Positions 1 to 5,278 of a stretch of DNA of 6,521 nt are shown piece by piece. The notes under the pieces are model-generated. The model was not told where the DNA came from and made no database searches. It saw only the letters and a program-made list of their open reading frames with translations. How positions within the stretch are numbered: position 1 is the first letter of the stretch; the number at the start of each line of letters is the position of its first letter. The stretch comes from Treponema sp. (GTDB lineage: Bacteria; Spirochaetota; Spirochaetia; Treponematales; Breznakiellaceae). The stretch lies in contig JAITHH010000151.1 of the NCBI GenBank assembly GCA_031280065.1, forward strand, positions 1-6,521, written 5' to 3'. Position numbers and translations under genes: made by a program.

Positions 1-47
1 CGCGCATACCATTTCTGTGCACCCGTTTGATATGCAGTTTGTTTCAT
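1..47 (-). CDS. Start of next operon gene, truncated by the window edge; possibly the secretin gspD
   Basis: An ATG at 45-47 directly follows the stop of the GspM-like gene (TGA at 48-50) and is preceded by a strong ribosome binding site, AAGGAG at 55-60, seven bases away. Fifteen full codons are visible, reading MKQTAYQTGAQKWYA, and then the window ends. There is too little protein to assign a family. The inference that it is the outer-membrane secretin GspD rests only on position: no gspD appears elsewhere in the window, and in the related type IV pilus operons the pilP gene lies directly before the secretin gene pilQ, matching the GspC/PilP-like domain that ends the preceding gene. The visible residues do not yet show a hydrophobic signal-peptide core, so another gene is possible. 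I am confident that a gene starts here and much less so of its product. Confidence 0.55.
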   Translation of the reverse strand, partial: MKQTAYQTGAQKWYA

Positions 48-986
48 TCAGTTTCTCCTTACGGTGAATAATTGATCCTCGATCCGGATCAGGCAGGTTT
101 CGGCGGCGGATTCCACGACCGCTTCTCCCGCTACGCTGATAAGCCGCCCGGTTTCCTGTTCCTTCAAGTACAGCCGCTCCCCGTCTTGGGCGCTCTTCAC
201 GCTTCCGATCAGGATGAATTGCGCTTCTATTGATGGTACCGGCACGGTTGACCGCGCTGCGGCTGCGGCTGCGGCTGCGGCGCCGTCCAGTACCGCGGCG
301 CTTCCCAGACCGGGGCCTGGGGGGAAGGCCGCTTCATCCGGTATATACGGGCCGGCCTGGGTACAGGAAAAGAGCCCCGCGAGGCTTTGGGGATCACACG
401 CCGCAGTCCCGGCGGCATACCGCGTCAAGCCCGGTTCTTCGCTGACCCGCAGGGTAACATCGAGCGGCGCGAAGTCCTGCCGGGCTTCACCCCGCCGGGA
501 CTCATCGCGGACTTTGACGCTGAGACTGCTGAGGGAGAAGGCGGCGCGCTCCGGCCAGCGGGAGAGGAAATCCAAGAATTGCGGCGGATCACAGCGGAAG
601 GTGCATTCAATGCCGGCCTTCCCCCCGGCTCCCTGATTCGCGGCGCGGAAGCGGCCGGGCCGTATGCCCGCGCCGGAGAGCAGGGAGCGTATCTCCGCGC
701 CCAGGTCCGCCGTAAGAGACGGCGGCTGCACCGACGCTCGTGCGTCCGCAGCCTGGACGCGAAGTTCCTCCAGGGATGCCAGATCAAGGGGCGCCATATT
801 TGCCAGGCTCTTTTCCAGGGAAGCTGCGGCCTTTCCCGCAGCATGGAGCCGCAGTCCCTCGCCAGCAACGCGAATGGCGAGGAAGGCCAGAACGCCCAAA
901 CAGCAGAGCAGCCAGGGCAGCTTCGGCAACCTCGGCAGCCAGGGCAGCCCCGGCTGCCTGGGCAGTTTGACCTTATTCAGCTTCAT
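48..986 (-). CDS. gspM: GspM/PilO-like inner-membrane platform protein with a C-terminal GspC/PilP-like domain
   Basis: This 312-residue bitopic protein has a short cytoplasmic, basic and proline-rich N-terminus (about 1-24), one membrane segment (about 25-41), and a periplasmic part. Residues 45-182 look like the coiled stalk and ferredoxin-like fold of GspM/PilO; the strand-like LDVTLRVS is typical of the last strand. A low-complexity linker with nine consecutive alanines (residues 236-244) follows. Residues about 253-312 (FILIGSVKSAQ, then ETGRLISV, then LIRIEDQLFTVRRN) resemble the small beta domain of PilP and the HR domain of GspC, which binds the secretin. In the T2SS, GspM partners GspL and GspC connects the platform to GspD; this protein may do both jobs. 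A strong GGAGG (993-997) sits six bases before the ATG, and the start overlaps the end of gspL by 14 bp. Ordinary GspM proteins are about 150-200 residues, so this one is much longer. The GspM role is well supported by context; the C-terminal domain assignment is inference from residue pattern. Confidence 0.72.
   Translation of the reverse strand: MKLNKVKLPRQPGLPWLPRLPKLPWLLCCLGVLAFLAIRVAGEGLRLHAAGKAAASLEKSLANMAPLDLASLEELRVQAADARASVQPPSLTADLGAEIRSLLSGAGIRPGRFRAANQGAGGKAGIECTFRCDPPQFLDFLSRWPERAAFSLSSLSVKVRDESRRGEARQDFAPLDVTLRVSEEPGLTRYAAGTAACDPQSLAGLFSCTQAGPYIPDEAAFPPGPGLGSAAVLDGAAAAAAAAARSTVPVPSIEAQFILIGSVKSAQDGERLYLKEQETGRLISVAGEAVVESAAETCLIRIEDQLFTVRRN
55..60 (-). promoter_or_regulatory. 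Ribosome binding site of the downstream gene
   Basis: The minus strand reads AAGGAG, followed after seven bases by ATG at 47-45. It lies inside the last codons of the GspM-like gene. This near-consensus site is the main reason to accept the 15-codon partial gene as real. Confidence 0.7.
255..281 (-). repeat. Hexanucleotide repeat encoding a poly-alanine linker
   Basis: On the plus strand, positions 256-279 are four perfect copies of GCTGCG, with two more matching bases to 281. In the minus-strand reading frame this gives nine alanine codons (255-281), alternating GCC and GCA apart from the last, GCG. The tract lies in the linker between the PilO-like and PilP/GspC-like parts of the GspM-like protein. 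Because the unit is six bases, gain or loss of a copy changes linker length by two residues without breaking the frame. Confidence 0.85.
912..965 (-). repeat. Short LPx tandem repeat ahead of the GspM membrane segment
   Basis: Residues 8-25 of the GspM-like protein read LPRQPGLPWLPRLPKLPW, a Leu-Pro-x pattern with a period of three residues (nine bases, imperfect at DNA level, built on CTGCCC/CTGCCG-type units on the coding strand). It immediately precedes the hydrophobic segment and forms the cytoplasmic tail. A role is not known to me; a polyproline-like tail contacting GspL or GspE is possible. Confidence 0.6.
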
Positions 987-2046
987 AATCGACCTCCCCG
1001 GACAGGCTGAACCCTTCGGCCCCCGCGCCGGACATTACCGCCTGACGCAGTTGGACGCGGCGGAAATACCGCGAGCCTTCCAGCTTGCGGAGCGCCGCAA
1101 AAGCGTCTCCCCCGTCCGCTTCAAGGGAAAAAGCCCTGTCCTGAAGCGTTAAGGAACGCAGCCGCGCATCATCCAAACAGGCGTGGAGTTCGGCGATCAG
1201 GTCGTAGGGCGGGACTTTGGACGGCGCTTCCGCCGCCTGAATATCCCGCCGAAGCAGATCAGCTTCGGCGTAACGGCGCTCCAGCGCGGCCTTGGTTTGC
1301 CGCAGCCCTTCAGCACGGGCCTCCGCCGATTCAGCGAGCCGCTGGAGGGAGGCCCATGCGCCCGCGAGGAGCGGCAGGATCAGGATGAGGAACAGCGCCC
1401 CTGCCCGCCGGGGACGTTTGGGTTTGAAGACCGCAGCCTTGCCAATATTATATGGAAGAAATTCATCCGCATTGACGTGCACGGCCTGGTTGAACTCCTC
1501 GTTGAGCCCCTCAAAGCGCGTCTCTTCCGGCGGATCGTCCCGCGTACCGGCGCGGATGATGATCGTTTGCGGCGGTTTTGGGCCTTCATACAGGCCCTGC
1601 AAGAACGAAGCCGGGATAGACGCGCCGCGCTTGGCCATCGTTTTGAGCTTCACCGGTCCGGCCCGGTTAAAGCGGGCGGCTTCTACCCAATGGGGCGTGT
1701 CCAGAATAGCCAGTCCGCTCTTGCCCGCGAGTTTCCGGGCCCCCGCGGCCAGCAGCGCATAACCGGGGATCAGGGCCTTGCCGCAGGCTTGGTATGAGCG
1801 GATGAGCGCCCGGTCTCCGGCAAAGGCAATCACCCGCCGGACTTTCCCCCTGGCGGAATCCGCCTTAACCGGGAAAGCGTCAAAGACCGTGGCAGCCGGA
1901 TCCCCGGGATAGCGCTTCCGCAGTTCCGCGCCGGTTGCTTCTTCCCTCAAGCGGGCCTTGAGCCGGGGAATCTCCAGGATAAACGGCTGAACATCCTGGG
2001 GCGGCAGAATCAGCGCCCGGCGGCGCGGCAGATCTATGGGATGCAT
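973..2046 (-). CDS. gspL: GspL, T2SS inner-membrane platform protein coupling the ATPase to the pseudopilus
   Basis: This 357-residue protein has the GspL layout: a cytoplasmic domain (about 1-213), one membrane segment (about 215-234, AGALFLILILPLLAGAWASL, preceded by the basic run KPKRPRR), a charged predicted coiled coil (about 236-272), and a periplasmic ferredoxin-like domain (about 280-357). In the family the cytoplasmic part is an actin-like PilM-type fold that holds GspE, and the rest is PilN-like and pairs with GspM. The cytoplasmic part is somewhat short compared with the roughly 240-250 residues of well-studied GspL proteins. The ATG at 2046-2044 overlaps the end of gspK by 13 bp and has only a weak Shine-Dalgarno (GGGTAG-like), so translation is probably coupled to gspK. 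Sequence similarity in this family is low, so the call depends on architecture and position between gspK and gspM; together these make it fairly secure. Confidence 0.82.
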   Translation of the reverse strand: MHPIDLPRRRALILPPQDVQPFILEIPRLKARLREEATGAELRKRYPGDPAATVFDAFPVKADSARGKVRRVIAFAGDRALIRSYQACGKALIPGYALLAAGARKLAGKSGLAILDTPHWVEAARFNRAGPVKLKTMAKRGASIPASFLQGLYEGPKPPQTIIIRAGTRDDPPEETRFEGLNEEFNQAVHVNADEFLPYNIGKAAVFKPKRPRRAGALFLILILPLLAGAWASLQRLAESAEARAEGLRQTKAALERRYAEADLLRRDIQAAEAPSKVPPYDLIAELHACLDDARLRSLTLQDRAFSLEADGGDAFAALRKLEGSRYFRRVQLRQAVMSGAGAEGFSLSGEVDYEAE

Positions 2047-3080
2047 GGTTCTACCCGCTGTTCGATGATGACGAAGCGCACATCAGGCGCGGCGGACCAT
2101 TCCTCCGGGTCCGGGGGCAGGCGGCAGAGTATTGTCCGGCTTCTGCGCCGCTGATCGGCGATGGTGATTTCCCAGAACCAGGTAACGCAGCCCAGGTATT
2201 GATTCAGCGGGTGGGCCGCGTCTATGCCCAGCACATGCCGCAGTTCCCCGCGATCCAGGCCGCCCCGCTCACGGCGGGCGAGGAGTTCTTGAACGCGCTG
2301 TTCCGGCATGGAGACGCCGTAGCCAGGGTAGGCGGCGAGTTCCCGCAGGATGAACGGGTCCAGGTGGTTCACGTTCATCAGCGGTTCGGCGTTGATAAAG
2401 GGGAAGAGCTGGTCATAGCCGCTCCCCAACAGACCCGGCAACTCCTCCGGCACGGGGTTCCGCCGGCTGATGAGCAGCCGCTGCGCGATTCCCCGGACCG
2501 ATTCAGCCGTTTGTTCAGAACCGGTGAGGGCAAGGGCCAGTTTCCGCAGGGCGAATTCATCCGTAAGGCTGATACTGGCCCAGCCCCAGCCGGAAACATA
2601 CCGCTCCAGGGCTTCTTCGGTAAAGAAGTCCCGGTATGCGCCGGGTTGGAGGGAAAGGCCGCAGTCCTCCCGGAACTGCTGTAAGTCCTCCGCTGTTCTG
2701 CCGGGCCGCAGCAGCAGGCCCAGCGCGGTTTTTTCAAAGAGGTTCTTGCGGACGAAGTTGGCGTTCAGCCGGTCCGAGAGCGCCCGGATCGAGACGGTAT
2801 AGCCGTCCCCGGTTTTCCCGTCCCAGGCCCAGACCGGGTCCCGGAAGTCATTCACCCTGGGACTCGGATCGCCAGAGAGGTCCGCCATTACCAGGGAGAG
2901 GATGCGGCGCATCGCGGCGGCGGCTTGGATTTCCCCCCGCAGGCGTTCTTCCAGGCGCATATACGCGCCAAGGCGCATCGCGTTTCCCGCGCCGAGGGCG
3001 GCGGCAAAGAGGAGGATCAGCAGGAATTGGGCGGAGACGAAGCCCGCTTCGACGAAGCGCGCTTCACGGGGCCGGTTCAT
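2034..3080 (-). CDS. gspK: GspK, large minor pseudopilin at the pseudopilus tip
   Basis: This 348-residue prepilin-like protein starts with a short basic leader ending in Gly13, followed by FVSAQFLLILLFAAALG. Position +5 is Gln instead of Glu, and absence of Glu5 is a known hallmark of GspK among pseudopilins. The large globular part includes LSDRLNANFV and, later, FINAEPLMNVNHLDP followed by LRELAAYPGYG and a GGLDRGELRHVLGI segment, matching the helix-hairpin (SAM-like) domains and 'NVN..LD' motif typical of GspK. The length is close to the usual 300-340. With GspI and GspJ it forms the tip complex that starts pseudopilus assembly and may receive substrates. The ATG overlaps the stop of the preceding gene as ATGA (3080-3077) and has AAGGA (3088-3092) seven bases upstream. 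Four cysteines (140, 298, 319, 346) lie in the periplasmic part and could form disulphides. Confidence is high. Confidence 0.92.
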   Translation of the reverse strand: MNRPREARFVEAGFVSAQFLLILLFAAALGAGNAMRLGAYMRLEERLRGEIQAAAAMRRILSLVMADLSGDPSPRVNDFRDPVWAWDGKTGDGYTVSIRALSDRLNANFVRKNLFEKTALGLLLRPGRTAEDLQQFREDCGLSLQPGAYRDFFTEEALERYVSGWGWASISLTDEFALRKLALALTGSEQTAESVRGIAQRLLISRRNPVPEELPGLLGSGYDQLFPFINAEPLMNVNHLDPFILRELAAYPGYGVSMPEQRVQELLARRERGGLDRGELRHVLGIDAAHPLNQYLGCVTWFWEITIADQRRRSRTILCRLPPDPEEWSAAPDVRFVIIEQRVEPCIP

Positions 3081-3595
3081 AGCCGCGTCCTTTGCAGGGG
3101 GGCGCTGTTAAAGGACGCGGTCAGGCGGGCGGCAATGCCCCGGAAGCGGTAGCGGATGTCAAGGCCCCGCGGCCGTCCGTCTTCCCCCCGCAGGATGTCC
3201 AGGGCGTCTATGCGGAATCCTTTGATAGGTATTGGGGACGTATCGCCGGGGCCGCTTATGCTGATCAGTACGCCGTACTCATCATGGCTCAGGCCCAGTG
3301 AGTGATCCGCGGCGCCTTCGTACCAGGGAATTTCGACGGATGATTCCGTTTGGGTGATTCGCGCCTGCTGTTCCCAGTAGGGGATGGCGATGGCGGCGAT
3401 ATGCCGCCGTATCAGATGGTCTGTCTGGAGCAGGGCGGCGTGATTGCCCAGGGCGGTGTGCGCACGGACAAGGGGCGGGAGGAGCCAGGAGAGGGCGCTC
3501 ATGGCGGCGGTAACAATGGCGATGGCGGCCAGCATTTCGGTAAGGGAAAAACCGGCTTCGAGGGATGCGCGGTCAAGCCGCTTATCGCGCCGCAT
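3077..3595 (-). CDS. gspJ: GspJ-like minor pseudopilin
   Basis: This 172-residue protein is a type IV prepilin-like subunit. The leader ends SLEAG (Gly15), then FSLTEMLAAIAIVTAAM, with Phe at +1 and the canonical Glu at +5 (residue 20), followed by a hydrophobic helix to about residue 39. The remainder is a beta-rich periplasmic domain. It would be cut and N-methylated by the prepilin peptidase (not in this window) and join GspI and GspK in the pseudopilus tip. It is called GspJ mainly because it lies directly before gspK and after the gspI-like gene; the globular domain has no motif distinctive enough to exclude GspH by eye. The start has GGAGG (3605-3609) nine bases upstream and overlaps the previous gene by 14 bp. 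Being a pseudopilin is near certain; the letter J is likely. Confidence 0.82.
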   Translation of the reverse strand: MRRDKRLDRASLEAGFSLTEMLAAIAIVTAAMSALSWLLPPLVRAHTALGNHAALLQTDHLIRRHIAAIAIPYWEQQARITQTESSVEIPWYEGAADHSLGLSHDEYGVLISISGPGDTSPIPIKGFRIDALDILRGEDGRPRGLDIRYRFRGIAARLTASFNSAPLQRTRL

Positions 3596-3755
3596 GGTTG
3601 CGTTCCTCCAGAATATACGCGGCCCGTTCCGCCGCAGCCCGCGCCGGCCCCGTCATCCCCCATACCGCTAAAGCCGCTATTCCCGCCAGAACCAGCCCCA
3701 GCAGCGCATCCAGCAGGATAAAGCCGCTATTCCCAGGAACAGATGTCCGCGTCAT
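3582..3755 (-). CDS. gspI: Minimal GspI-like pseudopilin, 57 residues
   Basis: With the start at 3755-3753 the product is only 57 residues: leader MTRTSVPGNSG, then FILLDALLGLVLAGIAALAV and a short helical tail ending ERNHAAR. The Gly-Phe junction fits prepilin peptidase cleavage, but +5 is Asp instead of the canonical Glu. The stretch AAERAAYILEERNHA resembles the part of GspI just after the membrane helix, where family members usually have a 'LE.RTLA' type motif. Usual GspI proteins are about 120 residues, so the C-terminal globular half is absent. No frameshift rescue is apparent because gspJ begins at 3595 with its own ribosome binding site and leader. The start was chosen because GGGGGAG (3763-3769) lies seven bases upstream and the leader is of normal length; longer in-frame starts at 3803 or 3845 would give an atypically long leader. 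It overlaps gspG by 29 bp. It may be a functional stub or a decayed gene. Confidence 0.72.
   Translation of the reverse strand: MTRTSVPGNSGFILLDALLGLVLAGIAALAVWGMTGPARAAAERAAYILEERNHAAR
3669..3734. repeat. Pair of 16-bp perfect direct repeats within the gspI-like gene
   Basis: TAAAGCCGCTATTCCC occurs at 3669-3684 and again at 3719-3734, exactly 50 bp apart on the plus strand. On the coding strand both copies lie in the gspI-like gene but in different frames: one gives GNSGFI around the prepilin cleavage site, the other GIAAL inside the membrane helix. The second copy also spans the gspG stop codon. Recombination or slippage between the copies would delete 50 bp and frameshift the gene. Confidence 0.85.
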
Positions 3756-4179
3756 TGCCCGCTCCCCCCTCTCTGCCGTCTCCCCCAAAAGAACGAATTC
3801 CATACCGGGCCTTGTCCGGGCCGGGAACCAGGTACTCGTACTCATTGCCCCAGGGGTCTTTGGGAACCGGCTTGGTCAGATACGGGCCGTTCCACCAATC
3901 AGCGCGCGGACCCGCGGCGGCGTTCTCCCACAGCGCGGATAAACCCTCCGCCGCCTCTGGATACGCGCCGCAGTCCAGAAAATACGCTTCCAGGGCAAGG
4001 CCGAAGGTCTCGATCTGACTGCGGGCCGTAACCGCCTTGGCCCGGTCCAGGTACTTGACCGCCATAAAGCCCACCGAAGAGCTGAGGATCAGGATGATAC
4101 CGATCACGATAAGGGTCTCAACAAAAGTCCAGCCCCCCTCATGATCCCGCCTGTTAATGGTTTCGTGTGTCTTGTTCAT
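3727..4179 (-). CDS. gspG: GspG, major pseudopilin
   Basis: This 150-residue protein polymerises into the T2SS pseudopilus. The leader is 16 residues ending HEGG; the mature protein begins WTFVETLIVIG, with Glu at +5 (residue 21), and a hydrophobic helix to about residue 40. The C-terminal half carries the GspG signature: WWNGPYL (95-101), PKDPWGN (106-112), and the loop FGGDGREGGAGNDADI (131-146) that binds calcium in characterised GspG proteins, with Asp134, Asp143 and Asp145 present. The length is typical. Trp at +1 in place of Phe is unusual, and Cys70 and Cys147 may pair. The ATG at 4179-4177 was chosen over an upstream in-frame ATG at 4233 because GGAGG (4184-4188) precedes it and it gives a normal leader; the longer form would begin inside gspF. 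It begins 13 bp after the gspF stop. Confidence is very high. Confidence 0.95.
   Translation of the reverse strand: MNKTHETINRRDHEGGWTFVETLIVIGIILILSSSVGFMAVKYLDRAKAVTARSQIETFGLALEAYFLDCGAYPEAAEGLSALWENAAAGPRADWWNGPYLTKPVPKDPWGNEYEYLVPGPDKARYGIRSFGGDGREGGAGNDADICSWE
3763..3769 (-). promoter_or_regulatory. Ribosome binding site deciding the gspI-like start
   Basis: The minus strand reads GGGGGAG seven bases before the ATG at 3755. It lies within the last codons of gspG. It favours the 57-residue product over versions starting at 3803 or 3845 and supports active translation of this small reading frame. Confidence 0.6.
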
Positions 4180-4183
4180 GATT

Positions 4184-4188
4184 CCTCC
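4184..4188 (-). promoter_or_regulatory. Ribosome binding site deciding the gspG start
   Basis: The minus strand reads GGAGG four bases (AATC) before the ATG at 4179. It lies in the 13-bp gap between gspF and gspG and supports the 150-residue form with a 16-residue prepilin leader. Confidence 0.65.
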
Positions 4189-4192
4189 ATCC

Positions 4193-5278
4193 TTAAATAA
4201 TGCTGCCGTACATTGAAAACAGCGGCAGGACAATCCCCGCGACCAGGCCCAGAATCACCGCGCCAATGACCGCGATCAGCGCCGGTTCGATGAGCAGCAG
4301 CAGCCGGGATGTCCGCTGGTTGATCTCCTCCTGGAAGTAGGCGCGAATCTGGGCGAATACCCGCTCCGTCTGGCCTGAACGCTCGCCCACCGCCAGCCAG
4401 CGCTCCATATACGGGGGGAATATCCCCTCCCGCATAAAAGCCCCGGAAAGACTGCCCCCGTTGATCACCCGTTCCCGGATCCGCTCCAGCCCATGACGGC
4501 AGGCCGCGTTTCCCAGCACCGCTGACGCTTCCCGCAGCGCCGCCTCCACCGGAACCCCGCCGCCTGCAAGCACCTCCATCGCAAAGCTGAAATTGAGGCT
4601 CTCCCACGCAGCGATAAAACCGCCAGCCAGGGGGAGTTTTAAGAGCAGCCGATCCACGCGATCCAAGAGCAGATTCCGCCCGCACAGCGCGCCGCCTGTG
4701 GCGCCGCCAGAGGCCGTACCCGCCTTGCCGAATAGCTTGAGCCCGGCAAGGGCCAGTGCGGGCGCCGCGATACCGCAGGCAAAGCAGAGCAGCAGCGCCT
4801 TGATAACGCGGATATTGGCCTGGATACGCGCCGCCTGCTCCCCGCCGAAGCCCCCGAAGATCGTCTCCAGCCGGGGCATGACGCAGAAAACCAGTCCCAG
4901 CGTACCGAGGACGGCAAGGGCCAGCACGAACAGGGGATAGGTGAGGGCGGCGGCGATCTTCTCCCGGAGCTGTTTCTGGCCCAGCAGGTACTCGCTCAAA
5001 CGGGGGAATATCCGCTCCACCGAGCCTACCCGGTCTCCCACCCTGACCATGCCCCGGTACATGGGCGGGAAGGTATCTTCCATGGACGCGACGGCCCCGG
5101 CAAAGGAAACGCCGCGCCGGATGAGCCGGGAAAGTTCGTTCCCCAGGCGTCCCGCCGGCGACTGCTTATCCGCCGATGCAAATACCTCCAGGGCGTCCCG
5201 GAGCGAAAGCCCCGACTCGATCAGCAGGGCCATCATCCCGGTAAAGTCCAAGACGCCCGTACGCGGCAGATGCTTCAT
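4193..5278 (-). CDS. gspF: GspF, polytopic inner-membrane platform protein, N-terminally short
   Basis: This 361-residue protein contains two copies of the T2SSF/PilC domain. The first (about 10-135) has ALLIESGLSLRDAL, GVSFAGAV, FPPMYRGMVRVGDRVGSVE and AALTYPLFVLA. The second (about 205-355) has ESLNFSFAMEVLAGGGVPV, FPPYMERWLAVGERSGQTE and a matching RTSRLLLLIEPALIAVIGA. Three membrane segments are visible (about 112-134, 160-181, 327-356). GspF sits at the centre of the platform and passes the motion of GspE to the pseudopilus. Typical GspF proteins are about 400 residues and begin with a cytoplasmic domain of some 50-60 residues ('YKALD.KGK' type); here the first T2SSF domain starts almost at residue 10, so that domain is missing. 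The start ATG overlaps the gspE stop as ATGA (5278-5275) with GGAGG at 5283-5287, leaving no room for an upstream extension in a separate intergenic stretch. The family call is certain. Confidence 0.95.
   Translation of the reverse strand: MKHLPRTGVLDFTGMMALLIESGLSLRDALEVFASADKQSPAGRLGNELSRLIRRGVSFAGAVASMEDTFPPMYRGMVRVGDRVGSVERIFPRLSEYLLGQKQLREKIAAALTYPLFVLALAVLGTLGLVFCVMPRLETIFGGFGGEQAARIQANIRVIKALLLCFACGIAAPALALAGLKLFGKAGTASGGATGGALCGRNLLLDRVDRLLLKLPLAGGFIAAWESLNFSFAMEVLAGGGVPVEAALREASAVLGNAACRHGLERIRERVINGGSLSGAFMREGIFPPYMERWLAVGERSGQTERVFAQIRAYFQEEINQRTSRLLLLIEPALIAVIGAVILGLVAGIVLPLFSMYGSII

Noticed and set aside
387..1010. Long plus-strand open frame (207 codons) opposite the GspM-like gene, and similar plus-strand frames across the window such as 1183-1797 and 5497-6102
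   Set aside because: They are antisense to well-supported T2SS genes, show no recognisable domains, and are expected in GC-rich DNA where stop codons are rare on the opposite strand.
3756..3845. Longer start for the gspI-like gene (ATG at 3803 or an alternative start at 3845)
   Set aside because: The extra residues are encoded within gspG, are not leader-like, and the best ribosome binding site is before 3755.
4180..4233. N-terminal extension of gspG beginning at an ATG at 4233
   Set aside because: It would add 18 residues encoded inside gspF, give an abnormally long leader and ignore the GGAGG just before the ATG at 4179.
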